From Actinomycetota bacterium (GTDB lineage Bacteria; Actinomycetota; Actinomycetes; Streptosporangiales; Streptosporangiaceae), in NCBI GenBank assembly GCA_003168255.1, contig PMSU01000095.1, positions 14,190-52,785 of the forward strand: a DNA stretch of 38,596 nucleotides, read 5' to 3'. The notes beneath the pieces were generated by a model. The model was not told the DNA's origin. It ran no database searches and worked only from the letters and a program-made list of their open reading frames with translations. Every line of letters begins with the position of its first letter. Within the stretch, counting starts at the first letter, position 1. Shown piece by piece: positions 1-8,067 of this stretch. Both the position numbers and the translations under genes were made by a program.

Positions 1-389
1 CGCTCCGGAAGACGTGGCTCACGGGGTCTGTGGTGCCGGTGTGACGGGAGTGATCCGGCCGGCCGGGTCCGCGCGGCACCGCACGATCGTCCGGGATCAG
101 GAAACGACGGTTTATGCCACGACGTGTCCTAACGAGCGGTCGGCGGTGTCATTAACGAAGATTTTGAGACACTTGGCTCGGGAGCACGGATCGACGCCCG
201 GAACGCAACTCTCAATCAGGCAGCTAGGTGCGCGGCTGCCACCGATCACTGACCAGGCTCCGCGATCGCGCCAGGCGCGGCTACCCGTCGACGCTTTGAA
301 CATCCCGTCGCGGCATGCCTGCATGCTGGGTGCGAGGTCCTGACAGTCGGACTTTGTCGGCAGCGCTCAACAGTCCGCCCGTATCGGCC
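1..389. other. No convincing gene
   Basis: No frame here has a recognisable protein, and overlapping ORFs on both strands look like chance high-GC frames. A locally AT-richer patch at 147-171 begins TGTC and ends GACA, but the rest of it is not symmetrical. No tRNA or terminator hairpin was seen. The stretch probably belongs to the downstream flank of the minus-strand acetyltransferase that ends at 390. Confidence 0.5.
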
Positions 390-1031
390 TCAGTTCGCGA
401 AGTCGATCCGCATCACTACACGTCGCGGGCTGGGGTGGCTCACCTCGCTGAAGCCGGCGTCGGCGAAGACCTGGCGACTTCCGACGTGCAGTTCCCCCCA
501 GGTGATCTCCTTGCCGGGGGGTGTGATCATCGGGTACGCCTCCAGCGCCCGGGCGCCTTGTTCCCGGGCGAAGTCGACTGTGGCGGCGGCCAGCGTGTAG
601 GTGATCCCGCGCTTGCGGTACCCCTTGCGGGTCACGAAGCAGGTGACGGCCCACACGCCGTCGTCCGCCTTATCCTCCTGGCGGCCGCTCCAGACGGTCC
701 TGGTCCGCAACAGGCGTGGATAGGCCGTGCGTGGTTCGACCGCCACCCAGCCGACCGGCTCCTTGCCGAGGTAGGCCACGAGTCCCGTGGTGGTACGGGC
801 TCGCGGGTTATCGCAGCGGGTCTGCTCGCGGAGGCGGTTCTGCCGTTCTCGGTCGCTCATGGAACTCCAGTGGCAGTCCCGCGTCTTGAAGTGCTGGCAG
901 TAGCACTTGCCGGGGTAGTCGCCGGTGCCGAAGATCTCCTGGAGGTCTGCCCAGGAGGCCTTGTTCGCACCCGCGATGGTCAGCTGTGCAGTCGTGATTG
1001 GCTCTCGTGTCGTTGTGCTGGGTGTCGTCAC
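390..1031 (-). CDS. GNAT family N-acetyltransferase
   Basis: This is a 213-residue protein predicted to transfer an acyl group from acyl-CoA to an unknown small molecule. Seen: a Cys-rich N-terminal stretch (GKCYCQHFKTRDCHW, about residues 30-45), a central strand with the EPVGWVAVEPR pattern, then a V/A-rich strand followed by the acetyl-CoA loop FVTRKGYRKRGITYTL. This last is the GNAT motif A (RxxGxG/A-like) and is followed by the helix AAATVDFAREQGA. The GTG start at 1031 is preferred because it forms a 4-bp GTGA overlap with the stop of the DinB gene upstream, which implies translational coupling. A longer upstream reading frame exists, but it runs through the DinB gene and is a shadow. 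The substrate is unknown. The family call is firm; any specific role, such as antibiotic modification, would be a guess. Confidence 0.85.
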   Translation of the reverse strand: MTTPSTTTREPITTAQLTIAGANKASWADLQEIFGTGDYPGKCYCQHFKTRDCHWSSMSDRERQNRLREQTRCDNPRARTTTGLVAYLGKEPVGWVAVEPRTAYPRLLRTRTVWSGRQEDKADDGVWAVTCFVTRKGYRKRGITYTLAAATVDFAREQGARALEAYPMITPPGKEITWGELHVGSRQVFADAGFSEVSHPSPRRVVMRIDFAN

Positions 1032-1576
1032 TCGGGATCCTCTCCGACAAGCCCATCGACCGACTCCCGGATGAGGTCGGCATGACCCACGTGGCGTGCG
1101 TACTCCTCGATCATGTCCATGAGGAGCCGTCGCAGGCTGGGGGCCCGGCCGTCGGGCCAGGCGCCGGAGGCGAGCCGGTCGAGGCCGCCGTCGGCGATCG
1201 CCTCGGCTACCAGGGTCCGGGAGCGGCCCACCGCTTCCCGCCACAGCGACAAGAGCTGCCCAGGGCTGTCCCCGGCAGCCGAGTGCCACTCCCAGTCTGG
1301 GTCGGCGTCCCAGTCCACGGTGTCCCAGGGCGGCCAGGGATCCCGGCCGTACAGCTTGACGGAGAACGTGTGGTCCTCGACCACGGCGAGATGTTTGAGC
1401 AGGCCGCCCAAGGTCATCGCGGACGGTCCGAGGGTCACCCGTAGCCCGGCTGAGTCCAGGTTCCCGCACTTCCAGGCCACGTACCCGCGCTGACGTTCAA
1501 GGGCACCCAGGAGCGTGTCGAGCTCATTGCCGGCGGCCGGAGGTTCGCGCAGGATCACCTCGCTGTCACTGTCCAT
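1028..1576 (-). CDS. DinB/DUF664 family protein (mycothiol-transferase-like)
   Basis: This 182-residue protein belongs to the DinB-like four-helix bundle fold, DUF664 branch. Seen: the helix MTLGGLLKHLAVVEDH with His residues, an aromatic WPPWDTVDWDADPDWEWH segment, and near the C-terminus EEYARHVGHADLIRE. That C-terminal segment supplies the His pair expected to bind a divalent metal together with the first His. Known for the family: many actinobacterial members are thiol (mycothiol)-dependent transferases or detoxification enzymes. The ATG at 1576 gives the typical short N-terminus; a GTG nine bases upstream is an alternative. It is the first gene of a pair with the GNAT gene and is divergent from the WYL regulator only 54 bp away, which suggests that regulator may control it. 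Confidence 0.82.
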   Translation of the reverse strand: MDSDSEVILREPPAAGNELDTLLGALERQRGYVAWKCGNLDSAGLRVTLGPSAMTLGGLLKHLAVVEDHTFSVKLYGRDPWPPWDTVDWDADPDWEWHSAAGDSPGQLLSLWREAVGRSRTLVAEAIADGGLDRLASGAWPDGRAPSLRRLLMDMIEEYARHVGHADLIRESVDGLVGEDPE

Positions 1577-1583
1577 GGCAGGC

Positions 1584-1617
1584 ACGCTAGCGTCAGTTCC
1601 GGACGATCTGGTTCCGG
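1584..1617. promoter_or_regulatory. Divergent control region with palindrome and repeat
   Basis: Only 54 bp separate the DinB start from the WYL regulator start. It holds a perfect 10-bp palindrome, ACGCTAGCGT (1584-1593), and a direct repeat GTTCCGG at 1596-1602 and 1611-1617, a 15-bp period. These are candidate sites for the adjacent WYL regulator. The assignment is inferred from position only. Confidence 0.35.
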
Positions 1618-1630
1618 GATTGGGGAGCGT

Positions 1631-2596
1631 ATGGCGCACGACGTGAGCCCCACGGCGAGGGCGTTGCTCGCCTTGGAGGTGATCCAGAACAGCCCCGGCA
1701 TCACGGCGCACAAGCTGGGGGAAAGACTCGGGGTCACAGAAAGGGCTGCCCGTCGCTACGTCGCGATCTTGCGGGAGGCGGATCTGCCGATCGACTCGGT
1801 CAGCGGCCCGCAAGGGGGCTATCGGGTGGGTCGCGGCTTGCGGCTCCCGCCGTTGATGTTCACCGCCGCTGAGGCGATGGGCATGGTCATGGCCGTCATG
1901 GAAGGCCACCGGAACGCGGCTAACCCCACGGACCCGGTGGGCAGCGCGCTGGCCAAGATCGTCAGGGTCTTGCCGGAGAGAGCGGCAGGGCCGGTCCGGG
2001 CTTTCCGTGACGTCTTCACTCCTCCCCCGGCACACGAATCCCCGGCCAGCCCGGAGCTGACCACTCAGCTGATCAAGGCCTGCACCGTGGCGCGGCGACT
2101 GCGCCTGGTGTATCGGATGGGCCAGGCCGCGGACCGGGTGATGGAGATCGACCCATGGGCGGTTGTGCTGCGACACAGCCGGTGGTACCTGCTGGGCTGG
2201 TCACACACCAAGCAGGCACTGCGCGCGCTGCGCGTGGATCGGATCGCCGTGATCGAGGCCTTGCCGGACACGTTCACGCCACCACCAGAGCTCGACGCAC
2301 TGCGCACCCTGGAGGAGCACCTGTCCCAAGGCTGGGCCTACCCGGTCGATGTCCTGGTCGACGCCACCATCGATGAGACATCACGATGGGTGCCGAGAAG
2401 TCTGGGACGCCTGGAACCGGACGAAGAGGGCCGGACACGCCTTCGGGCGACGACTGACGAGCCGGACTGGTACGCCCGCCAGCTCGCCGCCATCCCGGCA
2501 CCCTTCCGCATCATCGGGTCACCCGAACTCCAACGCGCTACCGCGGCCCTGGGCCAGCGGTTGCTGCAGGCCAGCGGGGCCAAGGTGTCGGCGTGA
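1631..2596 (+). CDS. HTH-WYL domain transcriptional regulator (YafY/PafC type)
   Basis: This is a 321-residue one-component regulator. The N-terminal winged helix-turn-helix (about residues 8-65) reads GITAHKLGERLGVTERAARR for helices 2-3, followed by the YRVGRG wing. A middle segment rich in Met/Ala leads to the WYL domain around residue 185, where WYLLGWSHTKQALRALRVDRI contains the W-Y-L signature and the R-x-x-R-x-x-R-I pattern. A C-terminal WCX-like extension follows. Known: WYL domains sense nucleic acid or small ligands and often control stress, DNA damage or detoxification genes. The divergent DinB-GNAT operon is the obvious target. The length is typical of the family. The stop overlaps a small downstream ORF by 4 bp (GTGA). 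Confidence 0.9.
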   Translation: MAHDVSPTARALLALEVIQNSPGITAHKLGERLGVTERAARRYVAILREADLPIDSVSGPQGGYRVGRGLRLPPLMFTAAEAMGMVMAVMEGHRNAANPTDPVGSALAKIVRVLPERAAGPVRAFRDVFTPPPAHESPASPELTTQLIKACTVARRLRLVYRMGQAADRVMEIDPWAVVLRHSRWYLLGWSHTKQALRALRVDRIAVIEALPDTFTPPPELDALRTLEEHLSQGWAYPVDVLVDATIDETSRWVPRSLGRLEPDEEGRTRLRATTDEPDWYARQLAAIPAPFRIIGSPELQRATAALGQRLLQASGAKVSA

Positions 2597-2715
2597 CGCG
2601 AACCTCCACGACCGTCCGACCGGCCGGCGTGAGCTGGGAAGTCTACGGTCACTGGGACGACGACCCGGTGAAGCGGCGAACCGGCGTGTACGTCCTGCTC
2701 GAGCCCGTGAAGGGC
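2593..2715 (+). pseudogene. C-terminal fragment of a GyrI-like effector-binding domain
   Basis: The frame opens with a GTG that overlaps the WYL stop. It then reads RPAGVSWEVYGHWDDDPVKR and RTGVYVLLEP. This matches the conserved end of GyrI/BltR effector-binding domains: the SWEVY strand, then an acidic D-P-x-K/W turn, then the R-T-x-V-x-x-x-L final strand. Nothing before it resembles the remaining 120 or so residues of that domain, and the reading frame after it (to 2985) is low-complexity and unrecognisable. I read this as the scar of a deletion that removed most of a regulator or drug-binding gene next to the WYL gene. It could still be translated as a short peptide through coupling. Confidence 0.5.
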
Positions 2716-3182
2716 TGCGCGGTACGGATCCCGGCGCTACAGGCGCACGGCACCGTGCTGGGGTCAGTCCCGGCCGCGGCAGCGTCAGCAGAATGGGCTG
2801 CCCGGCCAGGGAGGGGAAGTCTGGCATGCCTATCCGCCGGGATCGGCGTTCGGGGCGTCAAAACGGATCGGCGGGCAGCACCTCACACCCGTGCCGGATC
2901 GGCCCTCAGGATGCCGGAGAGGCATGACCAGACGTTCCCGCGGGAGCGTCAAATCTCATTATTCGGGCTGATTGCGTCCGTATGATGGGACACCGCAGCG
3001 GCCCGGCAGGTCAGAACGAGCATCATCCAGCATGAGCGCACTCCAAGACGCCGCCGATGATGCCAGCACCGCCGGATCGGCCCCTGCCGCAAGCCCCGGC
3101 ACCGCCGATCCTCTGTACTGATGTGCCGCCGTGCCGTTTAACGGGGGTGACGCAACGGTCCTGGCGCGGCTACCGTCCCGGT
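2716..3182. other. Gap with one imperfect palindrome
   Basis: No gene is recognised. An open frame continues from 2716 to 2985 without family resemblance. At 2931-2950 the sequence GACGTTCCCGCGGGAGCGTC is palindromic except for one symmetric mismatch pair; it could be a terminator stem without a U-tract or a regulator site. The last 60 bases carry the leader of the VOC gene. Confidence 0.4.
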
Positions 3183-3542
3183 ATGACGACTGTCATCAAG
3201 TCGGTCTCGTTCGACGCCGTGGATGCCTTCGCGCTTGCGACGTTCTGGGCGGCCGTATTCGGGTCGGACGTGGACGAGGAGTCAACCGCCGACAAGGCGT
3301 TCGTGGAAGCCGCGGGCTGGGGCGGCCCCAACATCTGGTTCACCCGGGTACCCGAGGCAAAGACAGCGAAGAACCGGATGCACTTTGACCTGCGCGCCCC
3401 TGGCACTGTTGAGCGCGAGGTCACCAGGCTGGAGAAGCTCGGGGCCACCGTATGGCGGCGCCACCAGCACCACACGATCATGCGGGACCCGGAGGGCAAC
3501 GAGTTCTGCGTCGAACCTGGCCCGGCGCACAGGCAGAAGTAG
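3183..3542 (+). CDS. VOC (glyoxalase-like) family protein
   Basis: This 119-residue protein has a single vicinal-oxygen-chelate module. Seen: an opening strand TTVIKSVSFDAVDAFALATFWAAVFG, the typical D-x-x-x-x-A-x-F-W helix; a middle NIWFTRVPEAKTAKNRMHFDL segment, where the His of RMHFDL sits at the usual metal-ligand position; then the helix VEREVTRLEKLGATV; and the closing MRDPEGNEFCVEP signature. Known: family members bind metals and process or sequester electrophiles, antibiotics or aromatic compounds. This one looks like the common actinobacterial Glyoxalase_6-like type. The ATG at 3183 starts precisely at the domain boundary; a longer in-frame extension to 3057 is not family-like. It stands alone, with no co-directional partner within 100 bp. 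Confidence 0.85.
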   Translation: MTTVIKSVSFDAVDAFALATFWAAVFGSDVDEESTADKAFVEAAGWGGPNIWFTRVPEAKTAKNRMHFDLRAPGTVEREVTRLEKLGATVWRRHQHHTIMRDPEGNEFCVEPGPAHRQK

Positions 3543-3667
3543 GTACGACGGACGCGCCGCTTATCCCCGCCGCGACATGACCGGATGTTGAGTGCTGTCT
3601 GCTCGTGCACGGTTTGCCCCGCGGCTGAGCGCTTCCGGTTCAGCTGAGGCCCTGGCATCATCGACAC

Positions 3668-4075
3668 GTGGATGAGGCCTGGAACCAATTCGTAAGGGCC
3701 TGCCAGCAAGCCCTCGGCGAGTTGGTCGAAGGGCGGCCCGAGCCCTTCAAGGCGCTGTGGTCGCACGCTGAGGATGTCGTGATCATGGGCGCGTTCGGCG
3801 GGTACGAGCGCGGATGGGAGCAGGTCAGTGCCAGGCTCGACTGGGCTGCGAAAGGCATCGCCTCAACAGATCGCAGCGTGGAGAATGTGGTGACGGCGGT
3901 CGGCGACGACCTCGCCTACACCGTTGATCTGGAGCACATGACCAGGCACGCCGGCGATCGGCCGCAGCCAAGGACACTGTGCTGTACGCAGGCTTACCGC
4001 CGGGAGAGCGGTCAGTGGAAGGTCGTTCTTCGCCACGCGGACGAGCTTCCGCGTAAAGACGAGCAGCAGAGATGA
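3668..4075 (+). CDS. SnoaL/NTF2-like domain protein
   Basis: This 135-residue protein has the cone-shaped NTF2-like fold pattern. An N-terminal helix (DEAWNQFVRACQQALGELVEG) is followed by the short helix EPFKALWSHAEDVVIMGAFGG, where a ligand-facing WS-x-x-x-D motif introduces the first strand. Next come a helix GWEQVSARLDWAAKG and three strands ending in YRRESGQWKVVLRHADELP. Known: this architecture matches the calcium/calmodulin-kinase-II association and ketosteroid-isomerase-like group, in which function cannot be inferred from fold alone. GTG at 3668 is the start. It is monocistronic and followed by about 400 bp without genes. Confidence 0.78.
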   Translation: MDEAWNQFVRACQQALGELVEGRPEPFKALWSHAEDVVIMGAFGGYERGWEQVSARLDWAAKGIASTDRSVENVVTAVGDDLAYTVDLEHMTRHAGDRPQPRTLCCTQAYRRESGQWKVVLRHADELPRKDEQQR

Positions 4076-4078
4076 CCC

Positions 4079-4473
4079 GCCGCCACCGCAGGCCCGCTTG
4101 TCCTGAACGGATACGTCATTCCACCGGACCTGCGGCATGACGGTGGCCGGGCTTATCGCGGTCATGCCTCTTCGAAAAGGGCGAAAGTGAGGAGAGAGTA
4201 CCCAGCCTGCGGAGCGACCAACTGGGATCTGCCCAGCACCAGCACGTACTACCCACCAGCGGCGTAAGCGATAAATGAGTCGATCTCGAGCCTGGCCCCG
4301 CCTACGGTGGGATGACTGGCCGACCTGGCGGTAAGGGCCAGAGTCCGGTTGTCCCCGCAAGGGTACAAGAAGCGTCAGGAAGTAGACCCGGCCTGGCTGC
4401 CAGTCCCCGCACTCGGGGCAGGAGTGCACGTCCGCGACCTTTAAGGCCTGCCGCTCGATAACGGTGAACTCAC
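4079..4473. other. Gap without a recognised gene
   Basis: Long open frames cross this stretch on the minus strand, but none has coherent family features. An in-frame TGA ends at 4467 just upstream of the next gene, so that gene cannot extend into the gap. I see no hairpin, tRNA or repeat. Confidence 0.45.
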
Positions 4474-4998
4474 GTGCCGGAACTGTTCTCGCCGACAAGC
4501 GATCTGCACCGGTCCTGGCTTGCCTCGCGCGATGAGTGGGGGCGCGGGGTTCACCAGGATGGCGCTGGCTTGCATGCCGATGATGATGTGGATACCGCCG
4601 CAGGCTTTTCCGCGTGGGTTGACAGGCTGCTGCGTCAGGCAGATACCTCAATCCCGGCAGGAGAAGGCCGCGTGCATGCGACCTACTGGTGGGTGGTGGA
4701 GGGCGGCACCTACCTGGGGGCCATCACGGTGCGCCATGAGCTGAATGAGTTCCTGCTGCGTGCCGGAGGGCACATCGGGTACGGAATCCGGCCCTCGGCC
4801 CGCGGCCGGGGCCTGGCGACATGGGCTTTGCGCTCGGTTCTGCCCCAGGCGTCCGCGCTGAGGCTGGAGAAGGTGCTGGTCACCTGCGACGACGGGAACC
4901 TGGCCTCGGCCCAGGTCATCGAGAAGGCCGGCGGCGTGCTGGAGGATGTGCGTCACACGGAGCTAGGGCTTACCCGCCGTTACTGGATACCGCTCTGA
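4474..4998 (+). CDS. GNAT family N-acetyltransferase
   Basis: This 174-residue acetyltransferase is of the stand-alone predicted-acetyltransferase (COG3981-like) type. Seen: an N-terminal S-x-x-x-L-H-R-S-W-L-A helix; the strand TYWWVVEGGTYLGAITVRHELNEFL; the acetyl-CoA loop HIGYGIRPSARGRGLATWAL, a textbook motif A with R-x-x-G-x-G/A; the strand LEKVLVTCDDGNLASAQVIE with the N-x-x-S-x-x-x-I-E-K-x-G motif B; and the C-terminal RRYWIPL strand. GTG 4474 is the only start compatible with the stop just upstream. It is a separate family member from the acetyltransferase at 390-1031, so the two are not recent duplicates. The substrate is unknown. Confidence 0.87.
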   Translation: MPELFSPTSDLHRSWLASRDEWGRGVHQDGAGLHADDDVDTAAGFSAWVDRLLRQADTSIPAGEGRVHATYWWVVEGGTYLGAITVRHELNEFLLRAGGHIGYGIRPSARGRGLATWALRSVLPQASALRLEKVLVTCDDGNLASAQVIEKAGGVLEDVRHTELGLTRRYWIPL

Positions 4999-5368
4999 CC
5001 TGATCCGGCCCGCTGAGCCAGGCTCTTCACCAGACGCAGGTCAGATGCCGGACAGGCTGGACGTAGGTCCGACGCTGATCGTGGTGCCCGCGCGACATGA
5101 GGATCCTCAGGTCGAGTAGGAGGGCTGCCTTGGCAGCAGCTCTCCTCTCTCAGAGGGTCCGCCCTCTCCGTGAGCAAACGCGATAAGTAACCCCCCAGCC
5201 CGGCCAGCGCAGCGTCAATGCCGGGGAAGCACTCGGGCCCGTCGCCGACGGTGAACGTGTAGGGCTGGTCCGGCAGGACGGTCAGATCCGGTCCTGTGGC
5301 CAGGATCTCGTCACGCTGGCGGCTGGGTCCGGGTGCTTGGGAGCTGGGGGCTCTGGCATCCTCGGGCT
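4999..5368. other. Gap with a protein-like minus-strand frame lacking a start
   Basis: On the minus strand a frame from about 5365 down to 4980 reads like protein in its middle part: GPDLTVLPDQPYTFTVGDG, then PECFPGIDAALAGLGGYL. An in-frame TAG lies just upstream near 5370, and no ATG, GTG or TTG occurs before TTG at 5177. It is therefore either a degraded gene end or a chance frame. No family was recognised. Confidence 0.35.
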
Positions 5369-6664
5369 ATGAACAATGCACTGGTGCCCGTGCGCGACCT
5401 CACGGACTCTGATCAGAACCAGGCGGTGCTCGACGTGGCCTCCGCCCTGGTCGAGGGCCGCGCGGCGGCGGGGCATGTCGCGGGCAGCCACGGTCCGGCG
5501 GTGGCGGCCGAAGCGATTTCCGCGGCTCGCTCGCGGCGGCGGCTGCGTGAGCTCACCGGGCCGGTCCACCTGACCGTGGTGTGGGCCATGTACGGCGAGA
5601 CAGGCCGCATGGTCCCCCGTGCAGCGCACCCGCACGGGGAGGACTTCGTACGGGCCAAGGTCCGCCAGCTCGATTGGCTGACCGGCGACCTGCCCGGTGT
5701 CACGTGGAGCATCATCGCCTGCGACGACGGATGCCCGGACCGGCCCTCCAGTGCCGACCTCATGACAGGCATCGCGGCGGCCGAGGACTACCCGGGGAAA
5801 GGTCACCGCAGCGTGACGGTGCTCAGATTGGCTGAGGTGATCGGGGGTGACATCTCGATCAGCCCCGCATTCGACCGGCTGATCTCGACCGAGCAGTCCC
5901 GCAAGGGCGGATCGATACTGGCCGGGCTAGCCGCCGCGATCGGGACCGATCCGGCGTGGGCGAACGGCGCCGGCCGGCATGTGGTCTGCTACACCGACGC
6001 GGATCTGTCCGCGAACCTGGCGCAGCTGGGCTCGCTGGCGGCGCCGGTGGTGGCCGGCGACAAGGTGGTCGGCGCGCTCGGCCAGCGTTACGGGATCGAC
6101 GGGGCGGTGCTGGTCCGGCCCGACGGGCCGGTCACCGAGCCGCACAGCACCAGCGACAAGCCGGACAAGATCATCGTCCTGTTCCGCCATTTCGTCCGGG
6201 CCTTGCTCATCCCGCCCCTGGCCCATGTGCTCGACACCCAGGCCGGCTTCAAGGTCTTCGACGGGGCCGCGCTCGGCCCGGCCATCGCGCAGATGACGTC
6301 CTTCAACGAGACTTTCGACGTCGAGCTGCTCGTCCATCTCGCCCAGCACTACGGACCCCGTGCCCTGGCAGTCGAGCCGATCGTCTTCACCGAGGACTTC
6401 GCCGCGACGAACTTCCCCTCCGTCGAACCCGGGCCGCGCCACCTGACGATGGTTCACCAGGTCGTGGAACTATACGACCGGCTCGTCGCACCGGTCGCCC
6501 CCGTCACGGGCGAGGCGGCCGACCTGCTCACCCTGATCAGGACGCTCGACCTCGACGGCTATGTGACCTTGATCGAGCACCTTCGCGCCGAGGACCGGGA
6601 CGACCCGACACTGTTCGACCGGCGATGGCCCCTGCAGCACCTTCGCGGCATCCTCCGCCGCTGA
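5369..6664 (+). CDS. GT-A fold glycosyltransferase (family 2-like)
   Basis: This 431-residue protein has a nucleotide-sugar transferase core. Seen: the first strand VHLTVVWAMYGETGRMV; a second strand WSIIACDDGCPD, where the aspartates bind the nucleotide; KGGSILAGLAAAI, the K-G-x-x-x-A-x-x helix of the family; the metal-binding strand VVCYTDADLSANL with a D-x-D; and DTQAGFKVFDGAAL, which closely resembles the D-T-Q-x-G-x-K-x-F signature of polyprenyl-phosphate-hexose synthases. A C-terminal extension of about 90 residues follows with FNETFDVELLVHLAQ. No membrane segment is obvious. ATG 5369 is chosen because the alternative at 5333 adds 12 non-conserved residues. The acceptor and donor are unknown. 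No other carbohydrate gene is adjacent. Confidence 0.75.
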   Translation: MNNALVPVRDLTDSDQNQAVLDVASALVEGRAAAGHVAGSHGPAVAAEAISAARSRRRLRELTGPVHLTVVWAMYGETGRMVPRAAHPHGEDFVRAKVRQLDWLTGDLPGVTWSIIACDDGCPDRPSSADLMTGIAAAEDYPGKGHRSVTVLRLAEVIGGDISISPAFDRLISTEQSRKGGSILAGLAAAIGTDPAWANGAGRHVVCYTDADLSANLAQLGSLAAPVVAGDKVVGALGQRYGIDGAVLVRPDGPVTEPHSTSDKPDKIIVLFRHFVRALLIPPLAHVLDTQAGFKVFDGAALGPAIAQMTSFNETFDVELLVHLAQHYGPRALAVEPIVFTEDFAATNFPSVEPGPRHLTMVHQVVELYDRLVAPVAPVTGEAADLLTLIRTLDLDGYVTLIEHLRAEDRDDPTLFDRRWPLQHLRGILRR

Positions 6665-7122
6665 CACCCGCCATGCGCATCCGGCACGATCGCACCTCCG
6701 GGAACGAGCGTCATCGCGGTGTGAGCAAGCCGCGCTGGAGTCAGAGTCGTTCCCCGGTTGCCCGCCCGGGCCGTTAGCCTCGACGCGCGCGGCCAGCGCC
6801 GGGCTGGAGGCGGGTGCAGATGGCCTCGCTGACCTGGTGCTTAAGCGCACGGAGCGCTTCTGAGCCGGCCTTGCCCCCGGCGGCGCCGATATGCGTGGTC
6901 ACGGTCGCAAGGCGACCAAGACATCGACGTCCCAGATCTGGATGTTCTGCGGCCGCCCTAGGCTGGCGCGTCAAAGAACCCGCCCGCAACTTCTGCCATG
7001 CCTACAGCCAGGCAATCTCGAGCGCAACCAGCTGCACCAGGAAGACGCGTCGAGCAGTAACTGCTGGCCGCGGCGGGCACCCAAACACCCACACGCCGCA
7101 GCAAAAAGACGCTGATATCGAT
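6665..7122. other. Gap with a weak insertion-sequence trace
   Basis: No gene is supported. On the minus strand at about 6774-6880 the frame includes SEALRALKHQVSEAICTRLQ. This loosely resembles the R-E-A-L-R-x-L-K-R-x-L-S-D ending of IS110-type transposases, but the match is too short to call. Confidence 0.35.
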
Positions 7123-7548
7123 CTAATCAGGAAGCGGGTGGATGCTTGCCGTACCGTCGAGGTGATCCACCTTGTAGATCTGAAGCGCCGGGAAGACTTC
7201 TCTCTCCACGTACCTCGCCGCCTGAACAGTGGTAATCGACTTGGTCTTGAAGTTCTGCGGTGAATCCGGGGCGACACCGACTTCCGGCACGAATACCGTG
7301 AAGGTAGTTACAGGGCTACCTTCAATATCACCTTTGACAAGAGCGACCGAGATCAGTGCACCGACATTCTCGATTTGCTTGACATCCACATCTTGCTCGC
7401 CAAATACCTTCGACGCATGGTGATCCTGAAAGGTAAAAAACACCTCCGGCCTACCTTCAACCAGCGGACCTCCGGCACCACCCGGGAAGTACGATGCTGT
7501 AATACCCTCGCCCTGGAACGTGTATTCCGTGGCATTTAATAGAGCCAT
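7123..7548 (-). CDS. Hypothetical protein, TTA-containing
   Basis: This is a 141-residue protein without a family I recognise. It is rich in strand-like segments (ATEYTFQGEGITASYFPGG, PEVFFTFQDHHASKVFG, ALISVALVKGDI, TTFTVFVPEVG), followed by a helix-like AARYVEREVFPALQIYKVDH tail. This suggests a compact beta-rich fold. ATG 7548 is supported by GGAGAGG about nine bases upstream. The fourth codon is TTA, rare in actinomycetes and read there by the bldA tRNA. Base composition is visibly less G+C-rich than the flanks. Both points suit a horizontally acquired or developmentally controlled gene. It stands alone between two gene-poor stretches. Confidence 0.65.
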   Translation of the reverse strand: MALLNATEYTFQGEGITASYFPGGAGGPLVEGRPEVFFTFQDHHASKVFGEQDVDVKQIENVGALISVALVKGDIEGSPVTTFTVFVPEVGVAPDSPQNFKTKSITTVQAARYVEREVFPALQIYKVDHLDGTASIHPLPD

Positions 7549-8067
7549 CGTTCCGATCCTCTCCGGGAACCGCATCCATGCTCACCGCACTGGCCAGTCT
7601 AAGTCGATCATCGCCTGGCGTACCAGACATGGATAGGAATTTTCTCAGCCGCCCAGGATCGCCCGCCGCTATCCCGTCATGGCATCCAGCCGGCCGGGCG
7701 GGCGGCCACGGCAGCATGATCCCCGACCTACCGGGCCGGAGCTTTCTGAGTGCGACAGCGATCAGCGGTCCAGCACTGGGCACCGCCCAACAACGCAGCG
7801 ACTTCACGTTCAGTGGCGAGCCCTCAACTCGTCCAGGTGCCGCTCGGCTTGCCCGATGAGGCAGCTCAGCAGAGCCCGGTCCAGCGGCTTGCCGGCGAGT
7901 TCCTCGGGGAAGCGGGTCGCATACTGCTCGGCCACGGCGTCGTAGCTTCGGCGGGACAGTCGTGGTTCCCGTTCCCGGAAAGTGATCGACAGTCACAAGA
8001 TCAAAGCAGGCATGCGATAATTCGGCTGGTGTGGCCAGCTTTCCGTAATCACTGAGCGGAGCGCGGG
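7549..8067. other. Gap carrying a methyltransferase fragment
   Basis: The only recognisable content is the minus-strand methyltransferase-like scrap at 7810-7992, listed separately. The rest shows overlapping chance frames on both strands. The leader of the plus-strand secreted repeat protein occupies the last bases. Confidence 0.45.
7810..7992 (-). pseudogene. N-terminal fragment of a SAM-dependent methyltransferase
   Basis: The minus-strand frame reads SYDAVAEQYATRFPEELAGK followed by PLDRALLSCLIGQAE. This is the stereotyped opening of actinobacterial class I methyltransferases (S/T-Y-D-x-V-A-x-x-Y, then E-L-x-x-K-P-x-D-R-x-L-L). The frame ends at a TGA (7810-7812) about 45 residues in, before the G-x-G-x-G SAM-binding strand. 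A TGA lies upstream at 7993-7995 with no start codon between it and the motif. It therefore looks like a truncated remnant and not a working gene. Confidence 0.5.

Noticed and set aside
147..171. AT-rich patch starting TGTC and ending GACA, first read as a transposon end
   Set aside because: Only the terminal four bases are symmetric, and no partner end or transposase lies nearby.
3863..4651. Long minus-strand ORF over the SnoaL gene and gap
   Set aside because: It is antisense to a supported gene and has no family features; it is a high-GC shadow frame.
6774..6989. Possible IS110 transposase C-terminus on the minus strand
   Set aside because: Only about 15 residues look similar, with no catalytic region and no flanking repeats.
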